DNA from: Amycolatopsis suaedae
Lineage (GTDB): Bacteria; Actinomycetota; Actinomycetes; Mycobacteriales; Pseudonocardiaceae
DNA length: 64,000 bases
Direction: 5' to 3'
NCBI RefSeq assembly: GCF_004214935.1
Contig: NZ_SFCC01000002.1
Coordinates: 62,001 to 126,000, forward strand
Part shown: positions 59,001 to 64,000 of the stretch, piece after piece
Numbering within the stretch: position 1 is the first letter of the stretch
Layout of the letters: every line of letters begins with the position of its first letter
Position numbers and translations under genes: made by a program
Notes under the pieces: model-generated
Database searches by the model: none
What the model was told of the DNA's origin: nothing
The model's input: the letters and a program-made list of their open reading frames with translations, nothing else

Positions 59001-60625
59001 GCCGGTCCGCCGGGGGCGGGTCCACCCGGCTGAGGGCCGTACCCGCCCGGCGTGGGGCCACCACCGCCAGGCGGCGGGGTCGAGTTGCCGAAGCCACCGG
59101 AGCTGGGGCTGGGGCTGGGGCTGGACGACGCCGAGCCGAAGCCGCCACCGCTCGAACCGGCCGACGGCGTCGCACCGCCACCGGGCGACGGCGCGCCACC
59201 GGCCGACGCCGCGGCGGGGCTCTGCCCGCCCATCGCGGCCATGCCCTGTTGCTGACCACTGCTCTGGCTCTGCTGCCCGCCGCCGTCCGAGGACGACGAC
59301 GGCGCGGGCGACGACGGCGCCGACGTGGGTGTCGCCGCCGGGGTGGGACCACCACCGTTCTCGGTGCGGTCCAGAGTCGGCGCCGACGCGGACGACACGG
59401 CGTCCGACGAACGCGGCGCGCTGGGCGTGTTGTCCGGCTGCGAACCGCCGGACGGCCCGAAGTCGCCACCGCCACCGTTGCCGGACGGCCCCGGCGACGA
59501 GGAGGAACTGGACGGCGCCGGCGCGGAGGCCGTGCTCGGCTCGGGCGTGCTGGAGCGGCTGGGCGAGTCGGACGACGAATCCGGCGTGGAGGACGGCGAG
59601 GGGTCCGAGGACGGGGTGTTGACCGGGTCCGCGTCCGGCGTGTTCAGGTCCCGCAGGCCCTTGATGGCCTCGGTGCCGCTGCCGATGCCGCGGTCGAACG
59701 CACCGCCGGACGCGCCCTTGGCGATGTCGCCAGCGGACAGCTCGTCGAGGTTGCCGGTGACGGCGGCTTCGCCGATGGTCGTCGCGGCACCTTCGGCAGC
59801 GCCCCGGACGGCGCCGCGCGCGATCCCCTCGGCGACCTGCCCGCCCGCGCTGCCTGCGATGTTACGGGCCGGCCCGTCCGGGCCCAGGCCCCCGACCACG
59901 CCCTCGACCGCGCCGCCGATGGCGCCGTCCTTCGTCTTGCCCCAGTCCCACGACTTGCGGTCACCGGAGGCCATCTGCAGACCCTGGATGCCCGCGTCCA
60001 GCGCGACACCGGTCGCGACGTTCGTACCGACCTCGATGGCCAGCCGCCTGCCGAGCTTCTGCAGTACTTCCTTGGTGATCTTCTTGAGGACCTGCTCGAG
60101 GACCTCCTTGGCGACCTTCTTGAAGCCCTGCTGCATCAGCTTCTGCAGCAGCTGCCGGAAGATCATCTGGACGGTGACCCTGGTGGCGATCTGCGCGGGC
60201 GCGATACCGGCCGTCGAGCCACCGAACGTCACCGCGGCCGCGGCGATCATGCTGGCGATCGAGATGGCGAGCATGATCAGCGACGCGATGATCATGTACT
60301 TCGTGTACTCGACGTCCAGCGCCGTCGAGTCACACGCGTCACCGAGTGCCTTGCAGGCCTCGGCGAGCGATTTCAGGTAGGCCTCGTCGCCCTCGACGAA
60401 CTTCTTCCAGGTGTCCTCGAAGGCCTTCGCGCCGTCACCGGTCCACGCGCCGAGAACCTGGGACGCGCCCTGGGTGGCGGTGTCCGTGACACCGGGGATG
60501 GCCTCGGCCGCGGCGTGCCAGGCGTCGCGCAGGTTGCGCAGCTTGTCCTCGTCGCCTTCCGGCCAGCTCTCCCCGACGACGATGGGCAACAGCCACTTGA
60601 CCTCGTCGGGCATCTCCATACCCAC
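53015..60625 (-). CDS. Giant CpnT-like multi-domain polymorphic toxin
   Basis: A 2536-residue protein. Residues ~1-105 are a WXG100-like helical domain (GAWTGDGAKAFEDTW); a hydrophobic helix (~110-133) and amphipathic helices follow. Residues ~335-880 are a Ser then Pro/Gly/Gln-rich linker. ADP-ribosyltransferase-like domain 1 has R1001, S1032-S1034 and E1070-R-E1072. Papain-fold (Tox-PL-like) domain 1 has Ser1261 in place of Cys. ADP-ribosyltransferase-like domain 2 has R1536, S1567 and E1605-N-E1607. Papain-fold domain 2 keeps C1887, H1971 and D1986. The C-terminus (~2290-2536) is RelA/SpoT-like (DLTGVYIQF with D2389, FANPQGSGYRDLQ, E2450 in AEFRLHL). Probably exported by a type VII system and active in a target cell. 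The start could also be the ATG 2 codons downstream. Confidence 0.85.
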   Translation of the reverse strand: MGMEMPDEVKWLLPIVVGESWPEGDEDKLRNLRDAWHAAAEAIPGVTDTATQGASQVLGAWTGDGAKAFEDTWKKFVEGDEAYLKSLAEACKALGDACDSTALDVEYTKYMIIASLIMLAISIASMIAAAAVTFGGSTAGIAPAQIATRVTVQMIFRQLLQKLMQQGFKKVAKEVLEQVLKKITKEVLQKLGRRLAIEVGTNVATGVALDAGIQGLQMASGDRKSWDWGKTKDGAIGGAVEGVVGGLGPDGPARNIAGSAGGQVAEGIARGAVRGAAEGAATTIGEAAVTGNLDELSAGDIAKGASGGAFDRGIGSGTEAIKGLRDLNTPDADPVNTPSSDPSPSSTPDSSSDSPSRSSTPEPSTASAPAPSSSSSSPGPSGNGGGGDFGPSGGSQPDNTPSAPRSSDAVSSASAPTLDRTENGGGPTPAATPTSAPSSPAPSSSSDGGGQQSQSSGQQQGMAAMGGQSPAAASAGGAPSPGGGATPSAGSSGGGFGSASSSPSPSPSSGGFGNSTPPPGGGGPTPGGYGPQPGGPAPGGPAPSGPPPGGGGPTPNGPAPSGPAPGGPAPGGYGPSPGGPAPGGYGPSPGGGQGPGGYGPQPGPGGYGPPPGNYSPPQGGNRPNDNVSAAGFVPGAPGGMPRHDGPAPGAPRTDGPPPMQQGGPPPGGGYPPPPPQQGGPGPRPNQGGPRPPQGPPPPQGPPPNRRGFEPVRGDLWQNQPGQPGPGRQGPPRGPMPPQGGQPPYPGQQRPPQGGRPPQGYQPGPAGPRPQGPTPPPPPAGRPQRGPQDFNPWQKPDPNAPPRIPDQRQGQQAGPPVTRPDLREPAPDRGTPPPADKTPEPPKAPEPPKTPEVSEVPETPAAKEADVPKQDRSDQVPSSDLPRVDEPYVKPGYRSPDHSDIDALDQALVNKGKEPNPETGALRHEELRVRAQEMRAEAKSPAVRRMSDDGAYAIGAYAVSDYFGDMNWAMRNGKDLDKWTKVAGALTSGLNELPPHQGRTVRTWGKSGNAEKAAIDAAHYPVGGVVVEHQFGSSSAVDADNPNPVLPGKVELWVNGLSGRDITDLAVIKKEREVLYQPGTQLYVTRNELVEKPLLDSEGNPKLDENGNPRTHMVHVIEADEIGPGDPRYLDPETVKQKMDERRDRTAEEAAQPRSGFALETTLVNADGTVKETPDPTPDTQQPDTTVDTDAGSPRTERPEAGWQELARATNPPGVAAIHAGTADSPHQGVNFLREEMPEIARANGLKYYGKDALAEGYQTNSSRSVVAFEERLQGQDSTAEPVKPGDVDRTGSLDYVKDKLGGEWRSHGTDYDAALQQLADRPVGSRSVIAVEHIAPADPARGLPERPVTQMFTAVNTEHGLALVDPMSNRLATLPHPATDVSTLPYGGPDRTTDTPATADTTTDQPVADHAESTPEAPEVASNPMRDDDFVAGDADHEALEKACSKDNADRYAEIEDLAQRKLDKDAASENPTLGNLERRDAAAIYAYTGHELYDTNNDVMRHGETHQSFADAEATSRAIASALNKLDPHVGPLLRGVDTGGDPVLAKAIADHYQAGKTTAEPTFTSASKVDRPGQRSKFGDDVEIHIESKTSRDISKISQNPGENEALSKPETQYHCVEKYQEEIPGSGGRKKWVIKLEEVLPGDPRYLEPADARQELEARRERYRNDRPLFEAAAAKSPFDSLTTLTADGSPKPESSTPAKSVSDLLDPEGKNKAQSEAPPAQPSRSIADILAERTERAETEAPAQRTAEDLTPPSREDIPPQQPEAKPEPEPEAKPEPEPEKAAEPQPEETPDSDTGDTGEQPDEGKAEPELQHVGPDLGELGDRDWSPLARSTNPPGEPAIHFDTANPAQAAKYIAERHPALLGTNPHFNDPGAWDAGYQTNCTRATVVHALRQMGIDVSTIPLTPEQMRRLGSLDFVAEGLAVDANGWKPHNGYDDLIRHMRNEPFGSRAIVAVQTPDGRGGLIGHVAEVVNTKEGVAFIDPQSGSLMRLPHPAATLRTLSYDPAAAAQSYLDGNPASNSAVVKPNQAGPDTTQPVRAPGQQPSQSPHPWHPPAQQSPSPHPWHPPAQQQQAPPPPPPPRPDPRQQWMRPNDPRQQWMQPPNYGAGPSRIGPDGRPVPAVSQDIGTPEHAQGGFGGPTDRGPEDAGTPQQVTPEQRAKVEEYLARDKVQESLARWQAETDRAIAEGQKVSLTNPAEVLRDAMLADPRLTEIMTSRNAEYLEKSLLTRPKTMLSLLQHPESLPILREAVEEVAAGIDSGSLDRTPPVVEITPLTEAQLKAAEPVDAAARSATKADRYQVPFDGKNLYDRDNPEKADYQEKLKKYLDARYDDHKVAQKRLTQIATDIAGAISQDAIAKGREQPKERGRAWDKIKNDYDGDAAQLTDLTGVYIQFDSVAQVYSALAAVSSHPELEIVKFKDRFANPQGSGYRDLQMNVRMEPNNHIAEFRLHLKSLDAVSEYEHALYEVRRDIESLAVDEGRVRKNEKGEDEAVLTPEENALAVALLEREQELFWKALQTGLPENMRRNTDGGE
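58780..59080 (-). repeat. Degenerate Pro/Gly repeats in the toxin linker
   Basis: The linker of the giant toxin contains many variants of GGPAPGGYGPSP and related units, giving internally repetitive GC-rich DNA. The repeats extend more loosely to about 58260. Copy number may vary between strains and assemblies. Confidence 0.75.
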
Positions 60626-60678
60626 GGTGCACTACCCCCAGAGCGCGTTCGCGCGTGCGCGGCCGGACGACCTCATCG

Positions 60679-61002
60679 TCAGGCGTCCTTGACCGAAAGA
60701 TCTTTGGTGAAGGTTTCCTCGGTGTTCTCGAATCCGGCCACCGCTTTGTCGACCTGATCCTTGAGGCCGCGCAGGCCCTCCACCAGCGACGTGAACGCGT
60801 CGACTGCTCCCTGGGCGCCGGGCTCGTAGTCCTTGGCGAACTCCTTGCCGGACTCGTCGTCGCCCCAGCAGGCGCCCTCCGCCTGCAGCGCACTGGACAG
60901 CGTCTGACCGATCTGGCCCAGTGCGTCGGCGGCCGTGCTCAGCTGGGTGCCACCGGACTTCGCCTCGTCCGGGCGGAGGGTGAAACCACCACCGGACGTC
61001 AT
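60679..61002 (-). CDS. WXG100/ESAT-6-like protein
   Basis: A 107-residue helical-hairpin protein. ALQAEGACWGDDESGKEF holds the W-G turn motif (WGD) of the WXG100/ESAT-6 superfamily between two helices. It is a likely secretion partner of the giant toxin, in the place of EsxE/EsxF in mycobacteria. It overlaps the upstream gene by one base and lies 53 bases before the toxin. Confidence 0.85.
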   Translation of the reverse strand: MTSGGGFTLRPDEAKSGGTQLSTAADALGQIGQTLSSALQAEGACWGDDESGKEFAKDYEPGAQGAVDAFTSLVEGLRGLKDQVDKAVAGFENTEETFTKDLSVKDA

Positions 61003-61646
61003 CAGCGGTCACCCCGGGTGAGCCAGCTGTCGGGCAGCTCTTCCTCTTCCTCGTCGCGGTCCGGGCGCCTGCGTGGCGTCACCTTCGGGGTCGGCGGCGC
61101 GGGCGGAGGCGGAGGCGGCGGTGGCGGAGGAGGTGGCGGTGCGGCGGCCTGCCGCTCGGACTGGTCGAAGATCGACCCCTCGTCCTCGAACGACTCCGGA
61201 CGCTGCGGCTGGGCGGCCTGCTGCTGTTCCGCGCTGAAGTCGGGCATCTTCGGCATCAGCCCGGCCAGCGACGGGGCGCCCTCGACGAGGTCCGACAGGT
61301 CGGGCATGCCCTCGGTCAGCGGCGCCATCAGGTCCGCGACCTGCTGCTTGACCTGCATGGTGCCTTCCCGCACGACCTGCAGGACGCTGGCGGCCAGCGC
61401 CGCGGGGCTGCTGCGTTCGAACGCCGGGGGCGCGAACTCCAGCTGGGTCAGCACACCGTTGGAGTCGACGGTGGCCCGCACCAGGCCGTCCTTCGACGTG
61501 ATGGTGGCCGTCGCCGCGGCCGCGGCCTGCTGGGCGTCCTGCAGCTGTTCGGTCTGCTTGCGGAACGTGTCGAGCAGGCTGTCGACCTGTTCCTTCATGG
61601 CCGCGTTGCGTGCCTCAAGGAACGCTCGGTCGTCAGGCGTGGTCAC
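61002..61646 (-). CDS. YbaB/EbfC-like protein with proline/acidic tail
   Basis: A 214-residue protein. Residues ~1-105 follow the YbaB/EbfC pattern: coiled-coil N-terminus (MKEQVDSLLDTFRKQTEQLQ) and a central beta part (ATITSKDGLVRATVDSNGVL). The C-terminal half is disordered, with a run of about 13 Pro, then basic and acidic patches ending LPDSWLTRGDR. Such proteins commonly begin actinobacterial WXG-toxin operons; their role may be as a chaperone or regulator. Confidence 0.78.
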   Translation of the reverse strand: MTTPDDRAFLEARNAAMKEQVDSLLDTFRKQTEQLQDAQQAAAAATATITSKDGLVRATVDSNGVLTQLEFAPPAFERSSPAALAASVLQVVREGTMQVKQQVADLMAPLTEGMPDLSDLVEGAPSLAGLMPKMPDFSAEQQQAAQPQRPESFEDEGSIFDQSERQAAAPPPPPPPPPPPPPAPPTPKVTPRRRPDRDEEEEELPDSWLTRGDR

Positions 61647-61973
61647 AAGGCCCCCGGGGAACGTGGTGCTGTCGTCGACGTCACCCTAACGGTCCACCCG
61701 GACCGCCATATGGGGTTTACCGCTAACGCATGACCATCGTTTGCGCGGGCGAACAGAGCTAACAGCTGAATGACCCGCCGGCCGCGGGAGCGGCCAACGG
61801 GTCATTCAGCACAAGCACGCTCGGTCGCCTCTCGGCGGCATTGCGCAGTGTGGCTCCAGCCGGACGGTATTCCACAAAGGCGTTTCTTCAGTGAGCCCGG
61901 GGGACACGGAAGCGTGCCTGCGATATCTCCAACGGCCCGGGGCCCGCACTTGTTCCCGAGCGGTGGGATCATT
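61647..61973. promoter_or_regulatory. Divergent spacer upstream of the toxin operon
   Basis: A 327-base region between the YbaB-like gene and yqgE with no convincing gene; the yqgE frame is open through part of it. It should contain promoters for both sides. I see no clear -35/-10 pair. Its main feature is a long inverted repeat at 61765-61810. Confidence 0.45.
61765..61810. repeat. 21-bp inverted repeat (two mismatches) in the divergent spacer
   Basis: The left arm GCTGAATGACCCG-CC-GGCCGC and the right arm GCGGCC-AA-CGGGTCATTCAGC pair over 21 positions with two central mismatches and a 4-base loop. It lies upstream of both divergent genes, so it is not a simple terminator for either. It is similar in style to the repeat at 27924-27974. 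Confidence 0.7.
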
Positions 61974-62552
61974 GTGCGCGTGCCACCGGACGCCGAGGTT
62001 GAACCGGGAACTCTCCTGGTCGCTGCCCCCACGATGTTCGATCCCAACTTCCGGCGAACCGTCGTGTTCGTCATCGACCACCGGGACGAGGGCACGCTAG
62101 GCGTCGTCCTGAACCGGCCGAGCGAGGTGCCGGTCGACGACGTGCTGCCCAGCTGGGGCCAGCACGTCGTGGAGCCGCAGGCGGTGTTCGTCGGCGGCCC
62201 GGTCGAGAAGAAGACCGCGTTGTGCCTGGCCGCGTTGCGGACCGGTCAGGACGCCGACGACGTGCCCGGCGTGATCGCCGTTCGCGGCCCGGTCGCGCTG
62301 GTCGATCTGGACGCCGACCCCGACGAGCTGGTGCCGAAGGTCCGCGGGTTGCGGGTGTTCGCCGGATACGCGGGCTGGGACTCGGGTCAGCTGGCCGGGG
62401 AGATCGACCGCGGTGACTGGCTCATCGTCCCCGCGCTGCCCAGTGACGTGCTGGCCACGCCGGACCGCGACCTCTGGGGCCAGGTACTGCGCAGGCAGGG
62501 TGTGCCGACCGCGTTGCTGGCCACCCACCCCGGCGACCTCCAGCGCAACTAG
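61974..62552 (+). CDS. yqgE: YqgE/AlgH family protein
   Basis: A 192-residue protein with the full YqgE signature: PGTLLVAAPTMFDPNFRRTV, GTLGVVLNRPSEV, VFVGGPVEKKTAL, RVFAGYAGWDSGQLAGEI and PSDVLATPDRDLWGQVLRRQ. GTG 61974 was chosen, close to the start of homology; an upstream start in the same frame is possible. The cellular role of the family is unclear. The stop overlaps the SdpI gene stop in CTAG. Confidence 0.9.
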   Translation: MRVPPDAEVEPGTLLVAAPTMFDPNFRRTVVFVIDHRDEGTLGVVLNRPSEVPVDDVLPSWGQHVVEPQAVFVGGPVEKKTALCLAALRTGQDADDVPGVIAVRGPVALVDLDADPDELVPKVRGLRVFAGYAGWDSGQLAGEIDRGDWLIVPALPSDVLATPDRDLWGQVLRRQGVPTALLATHPGDLQRN

Positions 62553-62944
62553 GCCCTGGACAGACAGGCACTTCCGCAGGCGCAGCCCTTGCACCCGGCG
62601 GGCTCCGGCTCCGGGACGGCCTCCGCCGCCCGGTTGCCGAGGACCGCGCCCGCGCCGAGCAGCAACGTCCCGCCGACGATGCCGATCAACACGGCGACCA
62701 CCGTCCCCGTCCCGCTGGGCATGGCCAGCGCCGCGGCCCCCGCCGCGACCGCGACCACGCCACCGGCGAGCGTCGGCAGGCCGGCGACCTTGTTGCCGAC
62801 GCGGAACGCCTCCTCGCTGCGCAGCGTCGCGGCCGTCCGCACCCCCGCGCCGCGGTCGAACGCCAGCCGCTCCCGCCAGGCCAGCAGCCCACCGGCACCG
62901 ATCAGCACACCGAACACCATCGGGATCACGGCCACGAACGTCAT
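62549..62944 (-). CDS. SdpI family membrane protein
   Basis: A 131-residue protein with three membrane segments (TFVAVIPMVFGVLIGAGGLLA, a second around LAGGVVAVAAGAAALAM and a third around LIGIVGGTLLLGAG). The stretch RSEEAFRVGNKVAG is the SdpI motif between helices 1 and 2. SdpI proteins confer immunity to SdpC-type toxins in Bacillus. The C-terminus is odd: four Cys in CKGCACGSAC, suggesting metal binding. The upstream in-frame extension overlaps the opposite gene and is unlikely. Confidence 0.75.
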   Translation of the reverse strand: MTFVAVIPMVFGVLIGAGGLLAWRERLAFDRGAGVRTAATLRSEEAFRVGNKVAGLPTLAGGVVAVAAGAAALAMPSGTGTVVAVLIGIVGGTLLLGAGAVLGNRAAEAVPEPEPAGCKGCACGSACLSRA

Positions 62945-62997
62945 GTGACGAGCATAAATGCCATCTGGCGGCAATCTTCCCGCTACCCTGACCCGCT

Positions 62998-64000
62998 GTG
63001 CTGCACGCCATGCCACGCAGACTGACTGCCGCCGTACTGGCCGGCGCCCTCGCTCTCCCCCTGCTCGCCACGCCCGCCGCCGCGGACAGCGGCCCGCGCC
63101 TGCTCGGCGAGCGGATCGTTCCCAACGGACTGCTGTTCGCCGGGACCGAGGTCGGCGGGCTGTCCAGCATCGACTACGACCGGCGCACCGGCCAGTACGT
63201 GCTGATCAGCGACGACCGTTCGGACCGCCAGCCCGCGCGGTTCTACACCGCCCGCATCCCGGTGACCCGCGACGGCATCGGCACGGTCGAGTTCACCGGC
63301 ACGACGCCGCTGCTGCGCCCGGACGGCACGACCTACCCGCCGCTGCGCGCGAACGACCCGGCGGCGCCGCAGAACGCCCAGACGATCGACCCGGAGGAGC
63401 TGCGAACCGATCCGCTCGGCGGCGGATACTACTGGTCGCAGGAGGGCGAGCGCAGCGCGTCGGCGCTGATCGACCCGTCGATCCGCGAGGCGGACAGGGA
63501 CGGCCGCTACCGTCGTGACCTGCCGATTCCGGACGGCGAGCGGATGACCGCGACCACCGGGCCGCGGCAGAACTACGGCATCGAGGGCTTCACCTTCGCC
63601 GCGGGCGGCGTGTTGGTGGCCAGCGCGCTGGAGGGCCCGCTGCTGCAGGACGGCCCGGAGGCCACCCCGTCCTACGGCCCGCTGTCCCGCATCACCGTGC
63701 AGGGCCGGTTCGGGCCGGTGCTGGCGCAGTACGCGTACCCGCAGGAGCCGATCTTCGCCACACCCAACCCGCCGACGGCGTTCGCCAACACCGGCGTCAC
63801 CTCGATCCTCGCGGAGAACACCTGGGACCCGAGCCGGTTCCTGGTCATGGAACGCAGCTTCGTCACCGGCGTCGGCAACAGCGTCCGCATCTACGAGGTG
63901 GACACCCGCGGCGCCACGAACGTGCTGCGCATGCCGTCCCTGAAGGACCGGAAGGTCACTCCGGTTCGCAAGCGGCTGCTGGTCGACCTCGCCGACGTCG
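62998..64000 (+). CDS. Phytase-like esterase, N-terminal part (runs off the window)
   Basis: A secreted protein of at least 334 residues, cut by the window end. A signal peptide (RRLTAAVLAGALALPLLATPAAADS) is followed by a beta-propeller-like domain of the esterase-like/phytase-like family, with LLFAGTEVGGLSSIDYD, ISDDRSDRQPARFYTA, NYGIEGFTFA and SILAENTWDPSRFLVMER. GTG 62998 or ATG 63010 may be the start. A phosphodiesterase or esterase role outside the cell is likely. Confidence 0.85.
   Translation, partial: MLHAMPRRLTAAVLAGALALPLLATPAAADSGPRLLGERIVPNGLLFAGTEVGGLSSIDYDRRTGQYVLISDDRSDRQPARFYTARIPVTRDGIGTVEFTGTTPLLRPDGTTYPPLRANDPAAPQNAQTIDPEELRTDPLGGGYYWSQEGERSASALIDPSIREADRDGRYRRDLPIPDGERMTATTGPRQNYGIEGFTFAAGGVLVASALEGPLLQDGPEATPSYGPLSRITVQGRFGPVLAQYAYPQEPIFATPNPPTAFANTGVTSILAENTWDPSRFLVMERSFVTGVGNSVRIYEVDTRGATNVLRMPSLKDRKVTPVRKRLLVDLADV

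Noticed and set aside
58370..60757. Long plus-strand frames opposite the toxin gene
   Set aside because: They are Arg/Gly/Ala-rich reflections of the Pro/Gly/Ser-rich linker and have no recognisable domain.

Overview
The window is a high-GC actinobacterial chromosome segment spanning the replication origin. The gene order on both sides of oriC closely follows the Mycobacterium tuberculosis origin (alaT, ileT, Rv0007-type DUF3566, gyrA, gyrB, Rv0004/dciA, recF, dnaN, oriC, dnaA, rpmH, rnpA, yidD, jag, rsmG, parA, parB, Rv3916c-type GNAT, cwlM, trx, trxB, rsmA, sigM, murJ, Rv3909, mutT4, pcnA). The extra gnd between dnaN and recF, the long proline-rich extensions and the style of the inverted repeats fit the Pseudonocardiaceae (an Amycolatopsis-like organism). 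The genus is an inference; the class is secure.

Layout: 1-4.96 kb holds a regulator fragment, two SPOUT rRNA methyltransferases, tRNA-Ala, a DLW-39 protein, a tannase-like esterase and a glycosyltransferase. 5.0-17.2 kb holds a microprotein, tRNA-Ile and the minus-strand replication block (DUF3566, gyrA, gyrB, dciA, recF, gnd, dnaN, oriC, dnaA). 17.6-21.9 kb is the plus-strand block rpmH-rnpA-yidD-jag-rsmG-parA-parB with parS sites; yidC, normally between yidD and jag, is missing. 21.9-37.4 kb holds a D-Ala-D-Ala ligase-like gene, an aminotransferase, a GNAT protein and the cell-wall/redox block (cwlM, trxA, trxB, rsmA-sigM, a pseudokinase gene separate from murJ, DUF6049, NUDIX, cca). 37.4-41.0 kb carries a histidine kinase-methyltransferase-P450 cassette.

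The most unusual part is 41.0-61.6 kb, a run of 14 closely packed minus-strand genes in the position that holds esxEF-cpnT-ift in M. tuberculosis. It starts with a YbaB-like protein and a WXG100-like protein, followed by a 2536-residue CpnT-like polypeptide. That polypeptide carries, in order, an ADP-ribosyltransferase-like domain, a degenerate papain-fold domain, a second ADP-ribosyltransferase-like domain, an intact papain-fold domain and a C-terminal RelA/SpoT-like nucleotidyltransferase. Downstream come six tandem paralogous 147-149-codon genes with a ~446-bp period. Next are two fusions of a YezG-like immunity domain to a TNT fold (one with the catalytic residues, one without), and between them three ADP-ribosylglycohydrolase-family proteins (one intact, two degenerate and fused to YrhB/Imm35-like and SseB-like domains). 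I read this as one multi-warhead toxin encoded with a matching set of immunity and antidote proteins. The domain assignments rest on motif recognition and need profile searches.

The end of the window has yqgE, an SdpI-family gene and the start of a phytase-like esterase gene.
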